64,000 nt of DNA, taken from Salipiger abyssi. GTDB taxonomy: Bacteria > Pseudomonadota > Alphaproteobacteria > Rhodobacterales > Rhodobacteraceae. The stretch covers positions 2,976,001 through 3,040,000 of the forward strand of contig NZ_CP015093.1 in assembly GCF_001975705.1 (NCBI RefSeq), read 5' to 3'. The notes beneath the pieces are model-generated. The model saw nothing but the letters and a program-made list of their open reading frames with translations. It had not been told where the DNA came from and searched no databases. The position numbers and the translations under genes are program-made. This document shows positions 8,801-16,719 of the stretch, piece by piece. Position 1 is the first letter of the stretch. Every line of letters begins with the position of its first letter.

Positions 8801-9310
8801 ATGACCAAAACCAAGAAAAACGAATTCCGCCCGAATGATTACGTGGTCTACCCTGCGCATGGCGTGGGTCAGATCATGTCGATCGAGGAGCAGGAAGTCG
8901 CCGGCATGAAGCTGGAACTGTTTGTGATCTCCTTCGAGAAGGACAAGATGACCCTGCGGGTGCCCACCCACAAGGCGACCGAAATCGGCATGCGCTCGCT
9001 CTCCACGCCCGACGTTGTCAGCCAGGCGATGAAGACGCTGAAGGGCAAGGCTAAGGTCAAGCGGGCCATGTGGTCGCGCCGCGCGCAGGAATACGAACAA
9101 AAGATCAATTCCGGCGATCTGATCGCCATCGCCGAAGTGGTGCGCGACCTGCACCGCGCCGACGATCAGCGCGAGCAGAGCTATTCCGAACGTCAGCTTT
9201 ACGAAGCGGCGCTGGAGCGGCTGACCCGTGAGGTTGCCGCCGTCTCCGGTGGCGACGAGGTCGCTGCCGCGCGCCAGGTCGACGAGGTTCTGGGGCTGCG
9301 CGCCGCCTGA
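8801..9310 (+). CDS. carD: CarD-family transcription regulator
   Basis: A 169-residue CarD/CdnL-type protein that binds RNA polymerase beta and stabilises open promoter complexes. The RNA-polymerase-interacting domain (about residues 9-70) opens with F-R-P-N-D-Y-V-V-Y-P-A-H-G-V-G. The helical DNA-binding C-terminal domain includes the conserved Trp in K-R-A-M-W-S-R-R-A-Q-E-Y. Proteins of this class are essential or growth-rate related in Rhodobacterales. The gene stands alone, with a candidate promoter well upstream and a strong terminator directly after it. Confidence 0.95.
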   Translation: MTKTKKNEFRPNDYVVYPAHGVGQIMSIEEQEVAGMKLELFVISFEKDKMTLRVPTHKATEIGMRSLSTPDVVSQAMKTLKGKAKVKRAMWSRRAQEYEQKINSGDLIAIAEVVRDLHRADDQREQSYSERQLYEAALERLTREVAAVSGGDEVAAARQVDEVLGLRAA

Positions 9311-9332
9311 ACTTCTGTCAGAGAGACAATGG

Positions 9333-9361
9333 AAAAGCGGGCTTCTGGCCCGCTTTTTTTG
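9333..9361 (+). terminator. Intrinsic terminator after carD
   Basis: Stem AGCGGGC (9336-9342), loop TTCTG, and GCCCGCT (9348-9354) followed by a run of T to 9360. It is a textbook rho-independent terminator 23 bases after the carD stop. Confidence 0.93.
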
Positions 9362-9371
9362 TTTTGGTGCC

Positions 9372-9724
9372 GCGGTGGGCAGATCGCCTACCCTACGGCT
9401 GAGTGTTGCCCGGCGCGGAACAAGGCCGCAGGCCGCCTCTCACACACCGCTAAGCGATGTGTTGCCGGCAGGCGTTTGCAAGCAAACGCCGAGAGCCGCG
9501 CCATCGCCGGCCCGTTCCGTCGCACCAAAGGTGCGCCGTTAATAATCGGCACGCCTCGGGCGTGACGGTCTGGCGATCTGTTGACGTCAATGCAAAGTGT
9601 CGAGGTCATTCGGATTTGGCCGGGATAAATCGAGAGGCTCAAAGCTAAGGTCGCCACCCCACGGGCCGGCGATGGCGCGGCTCACCCGAGCGTGAAGCCG
9701 TAGGGTGGGCAATCTGCCCACCGC
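9372..9724. repeat. 353-bp hairpin-rich element bounded by inverted repeats
   Basis: This gap has no gene. Its ends are 27-base imperfect inverted repeats (9372-9398 and 9698-9724, about 25 of 27 matching by eye), the right one reading CCGTAGGGTGGGCAATCTGC at its start. Inside are perfect hairpins: GGCGTTTGC/GCAAACGCC with AA loop (9471-9490), CGCACC/GGTGCG with AAA loop (9521-9535) and CACGCC/GGCGTG with TCG loop (9550-9564). An 18-mer GGCCGGCGATGGCGCGGC occurs at 9664-9681 and inverted at 9495-9512. Positions 9570-9682 recur inverted at 34737-34849. No target-site duplication was found. Confidence 0.7.
9570..9682 (+). repeat. Interspersed repeat, copy 1
   Basis: The first 71 bases (9570-9640) match the reverse complement of 34779-34849 at about 65 positions by eye. 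After about ten unrelated bases, the match resumes in 9651-9682 at the same spacing against 34737-34768, with about 4 mismatches. Two copies 25 kb apart in opposite orientation indicate a dispersed repeat family. Confidence 0.85.
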
Positions 9725-9729
9725 CCCCC

Positions 9730-11604
9730 TTATGCCGCGTCGTTCTTCTGTTCCGCCAGCGCCGTGTAAAGCGCCGTTTCCAGCTCTTTCTCCAGCTCCT
9801 GCGCGCGTTTGATATAGGCTTCGTTCTTCGCCGACGGGATGTTCGGATCCCAGAGCTGCGCCAGCTCGCGCACCGTCTCGCGGTCGTGGTGATAGAAGGT
9901 CTCCTGCGCGATGGCGGCCTCGTATTCCGTCATCCCCACCTCTTCGAGCACATAGCGCCCGGCGCGCAGCGAGCTGTCGAACATCTCGCGCACGATCTTG
10001 TCGGCGCCGGCCTGGTAGAGCTCATAGACATGGGTGCGGTCATGGGCGCGGGCGACGATGAACACGTCTTCGCGCATCCGGCGGGCAAAGCGCACCAGCT
10101 TGGTGGTGGATTTCGGATCGTCGAGCCCGGCCACCAGCACCTTGGCATCCTTGATTCCCGCCGCATGCAGCAGCTCGGGACGGGTCGGGTCGCCGAAGAA
10201 GCCGCGATAGCCGAAGCGGCGCATGAGCTCGATGGTCTGCATGTCGTGGTCGATCACCACGGTCTTGTAGCCCGAGCTTTGCACCAGCCGGTTCACGATC
10301 TGCCCGAAGCGCCCGATGCCGGCGATGATGATCGGCCCGTCCGCCTCGACCTTGTCGGCGGGCTGGGCATCGCGCGCCTCGTCGATCTGGCGCGAGGCGC
10401 GATCGTAGAGGATGAAGAGCAGCGGCGTGATCAGCATCGACAGCGCCACCACCAGCAGCAGCCGCTGGCCGAGCGCCTCGGTGAAGATATTGAGTTGCAG
10501 CGCGAAGGAGATCAGCACGAAGCCGAACTCACCCGCCTGCGCCAGCGACAGGGTGAAGAGCAGCCGCCCGCGTCGGCGCAGCCGGAACGCCAGCGCCAGC
10601 CCGTGCAGGATCGCGCCCTTCACCACGATCAGCCCCAGCGCCAGCCCGAGGATGGTCATCGGCTCGCGCATGAAGGCGCCGATGTCGATGCCGGCGCCGA
10701 CGGTGATGAAGAACAGCCCCAGCAGCAGCCCCTTGAACGGTTCGATATCCGACTCGAGCTGATGGCGGAATTCCGAGTTGGCCAGCACCACGCCGGCCAG
10801 AAAGGTGCCGAGCGCCGGCGACAGGCCCACCAGCTCCATCAGAAAGGCGATGCCCACCACGATCAGCAGCGCCACGGCGGTGAACATCTCGGGCAGGCGG
10901 GCGGAGTTGATATGCCGGAAGAGTGGCCGGGCGCCGTAGATCCCAGCCAAAATGATCAGTGCCACGGCGGCCAGTGTCACCAGCGCCACGCCCCAGCCCG
11001 GCAGCCCCTCGACCAGCGACAGGCCGTGATGAACGTCGGCGGCCTCGGCCACCGGGCGCTGGATCGAGCCGTCGGGCCCGAGGCTGGCCGTGGTCTCGAC
11101 CGCCAGCAGCGGCAGCACCACCAGCATCGGGATCACCGCGATATCCTGCGTCAGCAGCACCGAAAAGGCCGAGCGCCCGCCCGAGGATTGCATCAGCCCC
11201 TTTTCGCTGAGCGTTTGCAGCACGATGGCGGTGGACGACAGGGCAAAGACCATGCCGCAGGCCAGCGCCGTGGGCCAGCTCAGCCCCATCGCCATCGCCG
11301 CGGCCATGACCGCGAACATGGTCAGCAGGATCTGCGAGCCGCCGAGCCCCACCAGCCTGTGCCGCATGTCCCAGAGCGCGCGCGGCTCCAGCTCCAGCCC
11401 GATGATGAAGAGCATCATCACCACGCCGAACTCGGCGAAATGGCGCAGATCCTCGGTCGCGGCGACGAGGTGCAGAACGGGGCCGATGATGATGCCGGCA
11501 AGCAGATAGCCCAGGACGGAGCCGAGCCCGAGCCGAGCCGCGATCGGCACGGCGATCACCGCGGCGGCAAGATAAACCGAGGCCTGAAAAAGAAATCCGT
11601 CCAT
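9730..11604 (-). CDS. CPA2-family cation:proton antiporter, KefB/KefC-like
   Basis: A 624-residue inner-membrane protein with about 12-13 hydrophobic segments in its first 400 residues, forming a Na+/H+-exchanger-type domain. A cytoplasmic RCK/TrkA-N domain (about 405-530) starts with the nucleotide-binding motif I-I-I-A-G-I-G-R-F-G-Q. This layout is that of glutathione-gated potassium efflux proteins KefB/KefC, which release K+ during electrophile stress; the ion is inferred. No KefF/KefG-type ancillary subunit is adjacent. ATG at 11604 has GGGACAGCT just upstream. The gene is divergent from metZ, with a separate promoter in the shared gap. Confidence 0.92.
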   Translation of the reverse strand: MDGFLFQASVYLAAAVIAVPIAARLGLGSVLGYLLAGIIIGPVLHLVAATEDLRHFAEFGVVMMLFIIGLELEPRALWDMRHRLVGLGGSQILLTMFAVMAAAMAMGLSWPTALACGMVFALSSTAIVLQTLSEKGLMQSSGGRSAFSVLLTQDIAVIPMLVVLPLLAVETTASLGPDGSIQRPVAEAADVHHGLSLVEGLPGWGVALVTLAAVALIILAGIYGARPLFRHINSARLPEMFTAVALLIVVGIAFLMELVGLSPALGTFLAGVVLANSEFRHQLESDIEPFKGLLLGLFFITVGAGIDIGAFMREPMTILGLALGLIVVKGAILHGLALAFRLRRRGRLLFTLSLAQAGEFGFVLISFALQLNIFTEALGQRLLLVVALSMLITPLLFILYDRASRQIDEARDAQPADKVEADGPIIIAGIGRFGQIVNRLVQSSGYKTVVIDHDMQTIELMRRFGYRGFFGDPTRPELLHAAGIKDAKVLVAGLDDPKSTTKLVRFARRMREDVFIVARAHDRTHVYELYQAGADKIVREMFDSSLRAGRYVLEEVGMTEYEAAIAQETFYHHDRETVRELAQLWDPNIPSAKNEAYIKRAQELEKELETALYTALAEQKNDAA

Positions 11605-11757
11605 AGCTGTCCCGTTTCACTCCATCCGCAACATGATGTGCCAGCCGACCGGCCAATGACAACAGCTGTCGCGCGCGTCCTGTGCGCATCTATGCCCAAT
11701 ACGATAACAAACGCTTGAAAGTGCAGCGGCCTCCCTGCGCCGATACAAGGGGGCAGC

Positions 11758-11786
11758 TTGACGCAGGCGCCGGGCAGGCGTAAGGC
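11758..11786 (+). promoter_or_regulatory. Candidate metZ promoter
   Basis: TTGACG (11758-11763), a 17-base spacer, then TAAGGC (11781-11786). The -35 is good and the -10 is poor, as is common in this family. Transcription would begin near 11793, just ahead of the riboswitch, which supports the call. Confidence 0.5.
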
Positions 11787-11796
11787 GCTGCGCGTG

Positions 11797-11848
11797 GCGC
11801 TTTGTTACCGGATTGCGGGCCACGTTAAACAAGCCGCTAAAGAGGTCG
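11797..11848 (+). ncRNA. SAM-II riboswitch controlling metZ
   Basis: The stretch contains the conserved SAM-II core: GCTTTGTT, then ACCGGATTGCGGGCCACGT, then TAAACAAGCCGCTAAAGA. TTGTT can pair with AACAA (P1), and GCGG of the loop can pair with CCGC of the 3' tail, giving the class-typical H-type pseudoknot. It lies in the leader of an O-succinylhomoserine sulfhydrylase gene, the usual setting in alphaproteobacteria. S-adenosylmethionine binding is expected to lower expression; the terminator that follows suggests control at transcription elongation. Confidence 0.9.
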
Positions 11849-11852
11849 GACG

Positions 11853-11889
11853 AAAGCCCCTTTCGCTTGACCGCGGGTGGGGCTTTTTT
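11853..11889 (+). terminator. Attenuator terminator after the SAM-II riboswitch
   Basis: AAAGCCCC (11853-11860) pairs with GGGGCTTT (11879-11886), with the T run continuing to 11889. It lies between the riboswitch and the metZ ribosome-binding site, as expected for an expression platform that ends transcription. Confidence 0.8.
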
Positions 11890-11925
11890 CAATTGCGGCG
11901 TTGGGGCGCCGCGGAGGGACGATAC

Positions 11926-13107
11926 ATGACGACCAAGGGACGACGCACCCAGGCGGTGCACGGGGGCACGCAGCGCAGCCAGTGGGGCGAGATGAGCGAG
12001 GCGATTTTCCTCACTCAGGGTTTTGCCTATGACAGCGCCGAGCAGGCGGAGGCGCGCTTTATCCAGGCGGGGCCGGACGAATACATCTATGCCCGCTACG
12101 GCAATCCGACTGTGGCGATGTTCGAAAAGCGCATCGCGCTGCTCGAAGGCGCCGAGGATGCCTTTGCCACCGCTTCCGGCATGGCGGCGGTGAACGGGGC
12201 GCTGGTGTCGATGCTGCGCGCCGGCGATCGGGTGGTCGCGGCACGGGCGCTGTTCGGCTCCTGCCTCTACATTCTCGAAGAGATCCTGCCGCGCTTCGGC
12301 GTCGAGGTGGTCTTTGTCGATGGCGCCGATCTGGCGCAGTGGGAGGCGGCGCTGGCGCCCGGCGCCAAGGCGGTGTTCTTCGAGAGCATGGCCAACCCGA
12401 CGCTGGAGCTGGTCGATATCGAGGGCGTGGCCAAGCTCGCCCATGCCGCCGGTGCGCTGGTGGTGGTCGACAACGTGTTCTCCACCCCGGTCTATTCGAA
12501 GGCCATCGCGCAGGGCGCCGATGCGGTGGTCTATTCCGCCACCAAACATATCGACGGGCAGGGACGGGCGCTCGGCGGGGTGATTCTCGGCACGCGGGAG
12601 TTCATCCGCAAGACCGTCGAGCCCTATATGAAGCACACCGGTGGCTCGATGAGCCCGTTCACCGCCTGGATCATGCTCAAGGGGCTCGAAACGCTCGAGC
12701 TGCGGGTGCGGGCGCAGACGGCCTCTGCCGGGGCCATCGCCGAGGCGGTCTCGGGTCATGGCAAGGTGACGCTGGTCAGCTATCCCGGGCTCGACAGCCA
12801 TCCGCAGCGCGCGCTGGCGCAGCGCCAGCTCGGCGGGGCGGGGGGCACGGTGGTGTCCTTCGAGATCGACGGTGGCAAGGAGGCGGCGTTCCGCTTCTGC
12901 AACGCGCTGGAGATCGTGCTGATCTCGAACAATCTCGGCGACGCCAAGACCATCGCGACCCATCCGGCGACGACCACGCATCAGCGCCTGACGCCGGAGC
13001 AGCGCGCCGGGCTGGGCATCTCTGACGGATTGATCCGCCTTTCGGTCGGAATCGAGGCGACGGAGGATCTCGTTGCCGATATTCTCCAGGCACTCGACGC
13101 CGTCTGA
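11926..13107 (+). CDS. metZ: O-succinylhomoserine sulfhydrylase
   Basis: A 393-residue PLP-dependent enzyme of the Cys/Met metabolism family that makes homocysteine from O-succinylhomoserine and sulfide. The PLP lysine is Lys207 in Y-S-A-T-K-H. Substrate and cofactor motifs R-Y-G-N-P-T (57-62) and the S-G-M-A-A segment near 84-88 are intact. An open frame runs back to 11758, but it would cross the riboswitch and terminator; ATG at 11926 with GGAGGGA eight bases upstream is the start. The SAM-II riboswitch in its leader fits methionine biosynthesis and separates it from cystathionine lyases of similar sequence. Confidence 0.95.
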   Translation: MTTKGRRTQAVHGGTQRSQWGEMSEAIFLTQGFAYDSAEQAEARFIQAGPDEYIYARYGNPTVAMFEKRIALLEGAEDAFATASGMAAVNGALVSMLRAGDRVVAARALFGSCLYILEEILPRFGVEVVFVDGADLAQWEAALAPGAKAVFFESMANPTLELVDIEGVAKLAHAAGALVVVDNVFSTPVYSKAIAQGADAVVYSATKHIDGQGRALGGVILGTREFIRKTVEPYMKHTGGSMSPFTAWIMLKGLETLELRVRAQTASAGAIAEAVSGHGKVTLVSYPGLDSHPQRALAQRQLGGAGGTVVSFEIDGGKEAAFRFCNALEIVLISNNLGDAKTIATHPATTTHQRLTPEQRAGLGISDGLIRLSVGIEATEDLVADILQALDAV

Positions 13108-13216
13108 GGGCGCTCGGAAAAATCGGCGTTCACCGCCTCGGAGGGAAATAAAAGTTGGACCTGCGGCGCATTATTCCTATCTCTGCCTTGGGGAAAGGGT
13201 CTGAGAGGAACCTGTG

Positions 13217-14308
13217 ATGAACGTCTTTACGCCGGAAATCGACCGCAAGCCCAGCCAGGAAGAGGCCGCGGCAGCGCTCGCGCTGCTGCGCCGCTATACG
13301 GACAAGGCGCAGGATGCCGAGATCGCGGCGCTCGATCCGGCGCTGGCGGTGCTGCGTGACGGTGTCGCCTATCCGGATCTGTCGCGCGACTATCCGGAGG
13401 GCTTCACGGTTGATGCGGCGTATCGCGCCACGCTGCCCGACCTTCAGAACGGCCCCGCCTCGCTGATCCGGGGCGAGAACCGGGCGATCCAGCATGTGGG
13501 GATCTCGAATTTCCGCCTGCCGATCCGCTACCGCACCCGCGACAATGGCGAGCTGATGCTGGAGACCTCGGTCACCGGCACCGTGAGCCTTGATGCGGAC
13601 AAGAAGGGCATCAACATGTCGCGCATCATGCGCAGCTTTTATGCCCATGCGGAAAAGACCTTTTCCTTCGAGGTGATCGAGGCGGCGCTGGACGATTACA
13701 AGACCGATCTGGAAAGCTTCGACGCACGGATCGAGATGCGGTTTTCCTTCCCGGTGAAGGTCGAGAGCCTGCGCTCGGGGCTTCAGGGCTATCAATATTA
13801 CGATATCGCGCTGGAGCTGGTGGAAACCGCCGGCGTGCGCCGCAAGATCCTGCATCTGGATTATGTCTACAGCTCGACCTGCCCCTGTTCGCTGGAGCTC
13901 TCCGAACATGCGCGCCGCGCGCGCGGGCAACTGGCGACGCCGCATTCGCAGCGCTCGGTGGCGCGGATCTCGGTCGAGATGAAGGAGGGCGGCTGTCTGT
14001 GGTTCGAGGATCTCATCGGGCTCTGCCGCAAGGCGGTGCCGACCGAGACCCAGGTGATGGTGAAACGCGAGGACGAACAGGCCTTTGCCGAGCTCAACGC
14101 CGCCAATCCGATCTTTGTCGAAGACGCCGCGCGGCTTTTCGCCGAGCAGCTCCAGGCGGATCCGCGCATCGGCGATTTCCGCGTGCTGGCGAGCCATCAG
14201 GAGAGCCTGCATTCCCACGATGCGGTATCGGTTCTGACCGAAGGCACCACATTTGCCAATGACAGCCTCGATCCGCGTCTGTTCTCGACGCTGATTCACG
14301 CCGGCTGA
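13217..14308 (+). CDS. folE2: GTP cyclohydrolase FolE2
   Basis: A 363-residue GTP cyclohydrolase of the IB type, converting GTP to 7,8-dihydroneopterin triphosphate for folate and related pterins. The family hallmark Y-V-Y-S-S-T-C-P-C lies at about 216-224, with Cys222 or Cys224 as the likely metal ligand. The G-I-N-M-S-R-I-M-R-S motif near 131-140 is also typical. FolE2 enzymes can work with metals other than zinc. ATG at 13217 is spaced seven bases from GAGAGGAA; a GTG codon directly before it is also possible. It is monocistronic, with a clear terminator. Confidence 0.95.
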   Translation: MNVFTPEIDRKPSQEEAAAALALLRRYTDKAQDAEIAALDPALAVLRDGVAYPDLSRDYPEGFTVDAAYRATLPDLQNGPASLIRGENRAIQHVGISNFRLPIRYRTRDNGELMLETSVTGTVSLDADKKGINMSRIMRSFYAHAEKTFSFEVIEAALDDYKTDLESFDARIEMRFSFPVKVESLRSGLQGYQYYDIALELVETAGVRRKILHLDYVYSSTCPCSLELSEHARRARGQLATPHSQRSVARISVEMKEGGCLWFEDLIGLCRKAVPTETQVMVKREDEQAFAELNAANPIFVEDAARLFAEQLQADPRIGDFRVLASHQESLHSHDAVSVLTEGTTFANDSLDPRLFSTLIHAG

Positions 14309-14333
14309 TACCGCGAACGCCGCTGGAATTCCG

Positions 14334-14362
14334 TGCGCCGCCCGTCTGGGCGGCGCATTTCT
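14334..14362 (+). terminator. Intrinsic terminator after folE2
   Basis: A perfect 10-bp stem TGCGCCGCCC (14334-14343) and GGGCGGCGCA (14348-14357), a GTCT loop, then TTTCTT. It sits 25 bases after the folE2 stop. Confidence 0.88.
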
Positions 14363-14473
14363 TGTGCAGGTTGCTGCGTTGCAGCAAAACGTGATCGGCC
14401 CGTTCAGGAAAGCTTCAGGATTTGCCGTAAGTTTGGGGGCGGGAGGAAACCGAAACGAGCGGAGGTTTCCGGA

Positions 14474-14701
14474 ATGAGCGCACAGAACGTCCAGATCGCC
14501 ATGGGGCGCACGCCCCTGAGACAGAAGATCGACATGTATTTCACCAATCTCGGGCTGGGGCTGAACCCGTATGCCCTGCGTCGCGCCCGCATGCGCGAGA
14601 TCATCTCTCTGGAGATGAAGAGCGACGCCCAGCTCGCCCGCATGGGTCTCAGCCGCGACGAGATCCTGCCGCATGTGTTCCGGGATCTGCTGTCGGTGTG
14701 A
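14474..14701 (+). CDS. Small DUF1127-like protein
   Basis: A 75-residue protein whose C-terminal half (L-A-R-M-G-L-S-R-D-E-I near residues 56-66) resembles the DUF1127/YjiS-like short helical motif common in alphaproteobacteria, where members have been linked to RNA metabolism and phosphate or stress responses. GGAGG sits nine bases before ATG. It has its own gap after the folE2 terminator and so its own promoter, though none was identified with confidence. The assignment to DUF1127 is by pattern only; the substrate or partner is unknown. Confidence 0.75.
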   Translation: MSAQNVQIAMGRTPLRQKIDMYFTNLGLGLNPYALRRARMREIISLEMKSDAQLARMGLSRDEILPHVFRDLLSV

Positions 14702-14950
14702 CCGGCTTGGTCGTCCGTTTGGCGTTTCATGGGGCTGCCGACCCTTTGGCGCTCTTGTCATGAAGGTCCGTTTAGAGGCCTTGGTCCCCTTGCTGGGCCG
14801 CGTCTACGCTACGACTGGATTCGTCCGGTCCCAGTCCTAAGCGGTCGGCAGTGCCGGACGTTGGAAACTCTTGGTGATCGTCGAATAGGAAAGGTAGGCG
14901 CTCGAAATCTCAGAAGCATTAAATAGAGCCAATAGCCCAAGGATATAGCT
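14702..14950. other. Gene-free stretch at the edge of a lower-GC patch
   Basis: There is no convincing ORF, tRNA or hairpin terminator. Base use shifts here from GC-rich to mixed, marking the left edge of the patch that continues to about 16.6 kb. Confidence 0.5.
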
Positions 14951-15502
14951 TCACTTTAAGGTTAGACGATCTATTGTGATATGCTCTGGCTCGTGATCCG
15001 CATCCCATTCGGCGCGAATAATGTCCACGTTTTCGAGATCGTCGCACACACGTCGGATCACACTCTCTATTTTTGGCTCTATGTCCGCTTCGGAGGATAA
15101 TTTATGGACCTTATAAGGCTCCGGAATCTTCAAAAACGGTATCGGCTTCCAGCGATGCACACTCTTACGGGTAAAGGAGAATGGAGCTATATGAAGCGCC
15201 GTACTTCCCAAGCCCTCCGATGCTTCGAATATATCAATCTCTTGGTCGATGATCACGCTGTTGAAGTAAATCTTCACTTGTAGCTCTTTGGCTAAAAGAT
15301 GACACTCAATCATGTCAAGCTGTCTCGTGTCACGCATGGAGTAAAAGAAGTACATATAGTCCCTTCCTTCCCTCCCGAAATGATCATTCGGAAAGGGTGT
15401 CTTCCTGAACTCCGCATGCTCCAAAGTATCTATGACACACTCCTCAAAGAGTGCGACCAAACGTTCGAAGGCTTTTTTCTCTAAGCTAACATTTTTCGGC
15501 AT
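14951..15502 (-). CDS. Hypothetical protein in lower-GC patch
   Basis: A 183-residue acidic soluble protein with no signal peptide or membrane segment. I do not recognise the family. It is unusually rich in Glu, Ile and His for this genome and uses many A/T-ending codons, unlike the genes on either side, which suggests acquisition by transfer. The pattern of a small acidic orphan gene resembles immunity proteins of polymorphic toxin systems, but no toxin is visible and this is only a comparison. ATG at 15502 overlaps by 17 bases the end of a doubtful small ORF on the same strand. Confidence 0.65.
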   Translation of the reverse strand: MPKNVSLEKKAFERLVALFEECVIDTLEHAEFRKTPFPNDHFGREGRDYMYFFYSMRDTRQLDMIECHLLAKELQVKIYFNSVIIDQEIDIFEASEGLGSTALHIAPFSFTRKSVHRWKPIPFLKIPEPYKVHKLSSEADIEPKIESVIRRVCDDLENVDIIRAEWDADHEPEHITIDRLTLK

Positions 15503-15743
15503 CAGTGATCGTTTTCTTCATAATCGCTCTCATCGGGCACGCTGGCGTCGGAGCCACCTGCTGTTCCAGCGCCGCAAGGACAGCATCGTCGCACGGGTCA
15601 CAATAGTTGACAACAAGGCCACCTGCCACATTGGCTTTGGCAAGTTGCTTCCAGATCGTCAATCTGACGTCAACAGACATACACAACGCTATTGGAAACG
15701 CGATGCCAGGCGCGAGAGTGTGGTCAGAGGGGACAGCTTGCAC
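15486..15743 (-). CDS. Doubtful small ORF, possibly a gene remnant
   Basis: An 85-residue frame opens with GTG at 15743 and ends inside the start of the 183-residue gene, overlapping it by 17 bases. A stop at 15768-15770 blocks extension upstream, so it cannot be the tail of a longer intact gene in this frame. It contains C-D-P-C-D-D and no known motif. Overlap with the downstream start is what would be expected of a coupled pair, but no ribosome-binding site stands out. It may be a decayed gene or no gene at all. Confidence 0.25.
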   Translation of the reverse strand: MQAVPSDHTLAPGIAFPIALCMSVDVRLTIWKQLAKANVAGGLVVNYCDPCDDAVLAALEQQVAPTPACPMRAIMKKTITDAEKC

Positions 15744-15897
15744 CAGGATGGGAGCAGCGAGCCCAGGTTAGCCCTTCGCCCCGAGAAGCGGACCTTAGTC
15801 TAGCCAACGTGGAACGATCGGTGTTTGGACGAAGCGCTTAAAGTGATAGAGGGCACCGCAGGTAGAGCACTCCAACGCCGCCTCATTAGGACTATGA
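15744..15897. other. Gap between divergent patch genes
   Basis: About 150 bases without a clear gene. If the doubtful 85-residue ORF is not real, the gap is 395 bases. No tRNA, integrase site or direct repeat was found. Confidence 0.4.
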
Positions 15898-16314
15898 ATG
15901 AATCAAACTGTCGATATTAAGGTACAGGCCGATTTGTGCCTTAAGTCACTTGAAGCAATACTGCCATTCGCTGATTCTGCCGGCATCGCGACCCACTACG
16001 AAGACGCCTACGATGAGTGGGAAGAAATCGTCCAAACGCTATACGCTTCTTTTGTTTTAAGGCCTTTGTGCGATAGCGGAATTATATGGGACGTTAAACA
16101 GTTCCGCCGCCTCGGCTTCGAGACTGACAGTGGAGCAAGAGGTGAAATCCTCGTCGACCTCGCCTCTCAGACGTACTTTATCTTTGATATTGCTAAATTC
16201 GGGGGCAACCAGATGCGATTGGTTCTCCGCCCGAGAGATCACATAGCTCAAGATACTCTAGCCAGGATCGAAGACTGTGAAAGTTTTCGAGTGGAATTCC
16301 TGCCCCCTCCTTAG
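15898..16314 (+). CDS. Hypothetical protein in lower-GC patch
   Basis: A 138-residue protein starting at ATG 15898, with a weak ribosome-binding site (TTAGGA). It is acidic at the start (H-Y-E-D-A-Y-D-E-W-E-E-I), with alternating hydrophobic strands after that, and has no signal peptide or recognisable motif. Codon use is less GC-biased than the flanking core genes. It is divergent from the 183-residue hypothetical protein, and the two orphans together define the patch. It could be an orphan immunity-like protein; that is a guess from size and setting. Confidence 0.6.
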   Translation: MNQTVDIKVQADLCLKSLEAILPFADSAGIATHYEDAYDEWEEIVQTLYASFVLRPLCDSGIIWDVKQFRRLGFETDSGARGEILVDLASQTYFIFDIAKFGGNQMRLVLRPRDHIAQDTLARIEDCESFRVEFLPPP

Positions 16315-16719
16315 GCTTCGTTTAATTCCCCAACCGCGCACGGCAATACCAGCCAAAACAATTTTGGAGCCAAACCACCGATCTCTGAGTTCTGTCTGCA
16401 TCGCGCTTTGGGGAGTGGCCCGAGCAACGCAAGGTTCGCTTCCTCCGATTGGCCGCCGAACAATGAGACAAATACGCCATGTATCGCGAACGTCAGGAAG
16501 GTCCGCATAGCGGGCGTAGCCTCCGAACGGAGCGAATGGCTGCTCACTCCGTTATTCCGCGCCCTTCATCGGCCATGGCCGCTTTCGGTTCGCAAGTGAC
16601 GCCATGGCACACAAGACGCAATGTGAACCGCGTCTTCCGCGCACGGGCCGAGGCCGTCTCCACGGCAATCCGCCCTCCGCCGCTTGACAGCCGCGAAGGG
16701 GCAGGCCAACGCTGCGCGC
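16315..16719. other. Unassigned 405-bp stretch before trkH
   Basis: There is no supported gene here. Short frames on both strands lack codon bias and ribosome-binding sites. A TTGACA hexamer at 16684-16689 could be the trkH -35. If the usual 17-base spacing applies, transcription would begin at about 16719, next to the trkH ATG, so the mRNA may be leaderless; the -10 is weak. Confidence 0.45.

Noticed and set aside
9372..9724. A small protein gene in the gap after carD
   Set aside because: Short frames on both strands follow the hairpins and lack ribosome-binding sites; the inverted-repeat structure explains the sequence better.
11758..11925. N-terminal extension of metZ from TTG
   Set aside because: It would translate the riboswitch and terminator; the family N-terminus and a good ribosome-binding site are at 11926.
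16311..16547. Minus-strand 78-residue ORF before trkH
   Set aside because: No ribosome-binding site or motif, mixed codon use and no coupling to a neighbour.
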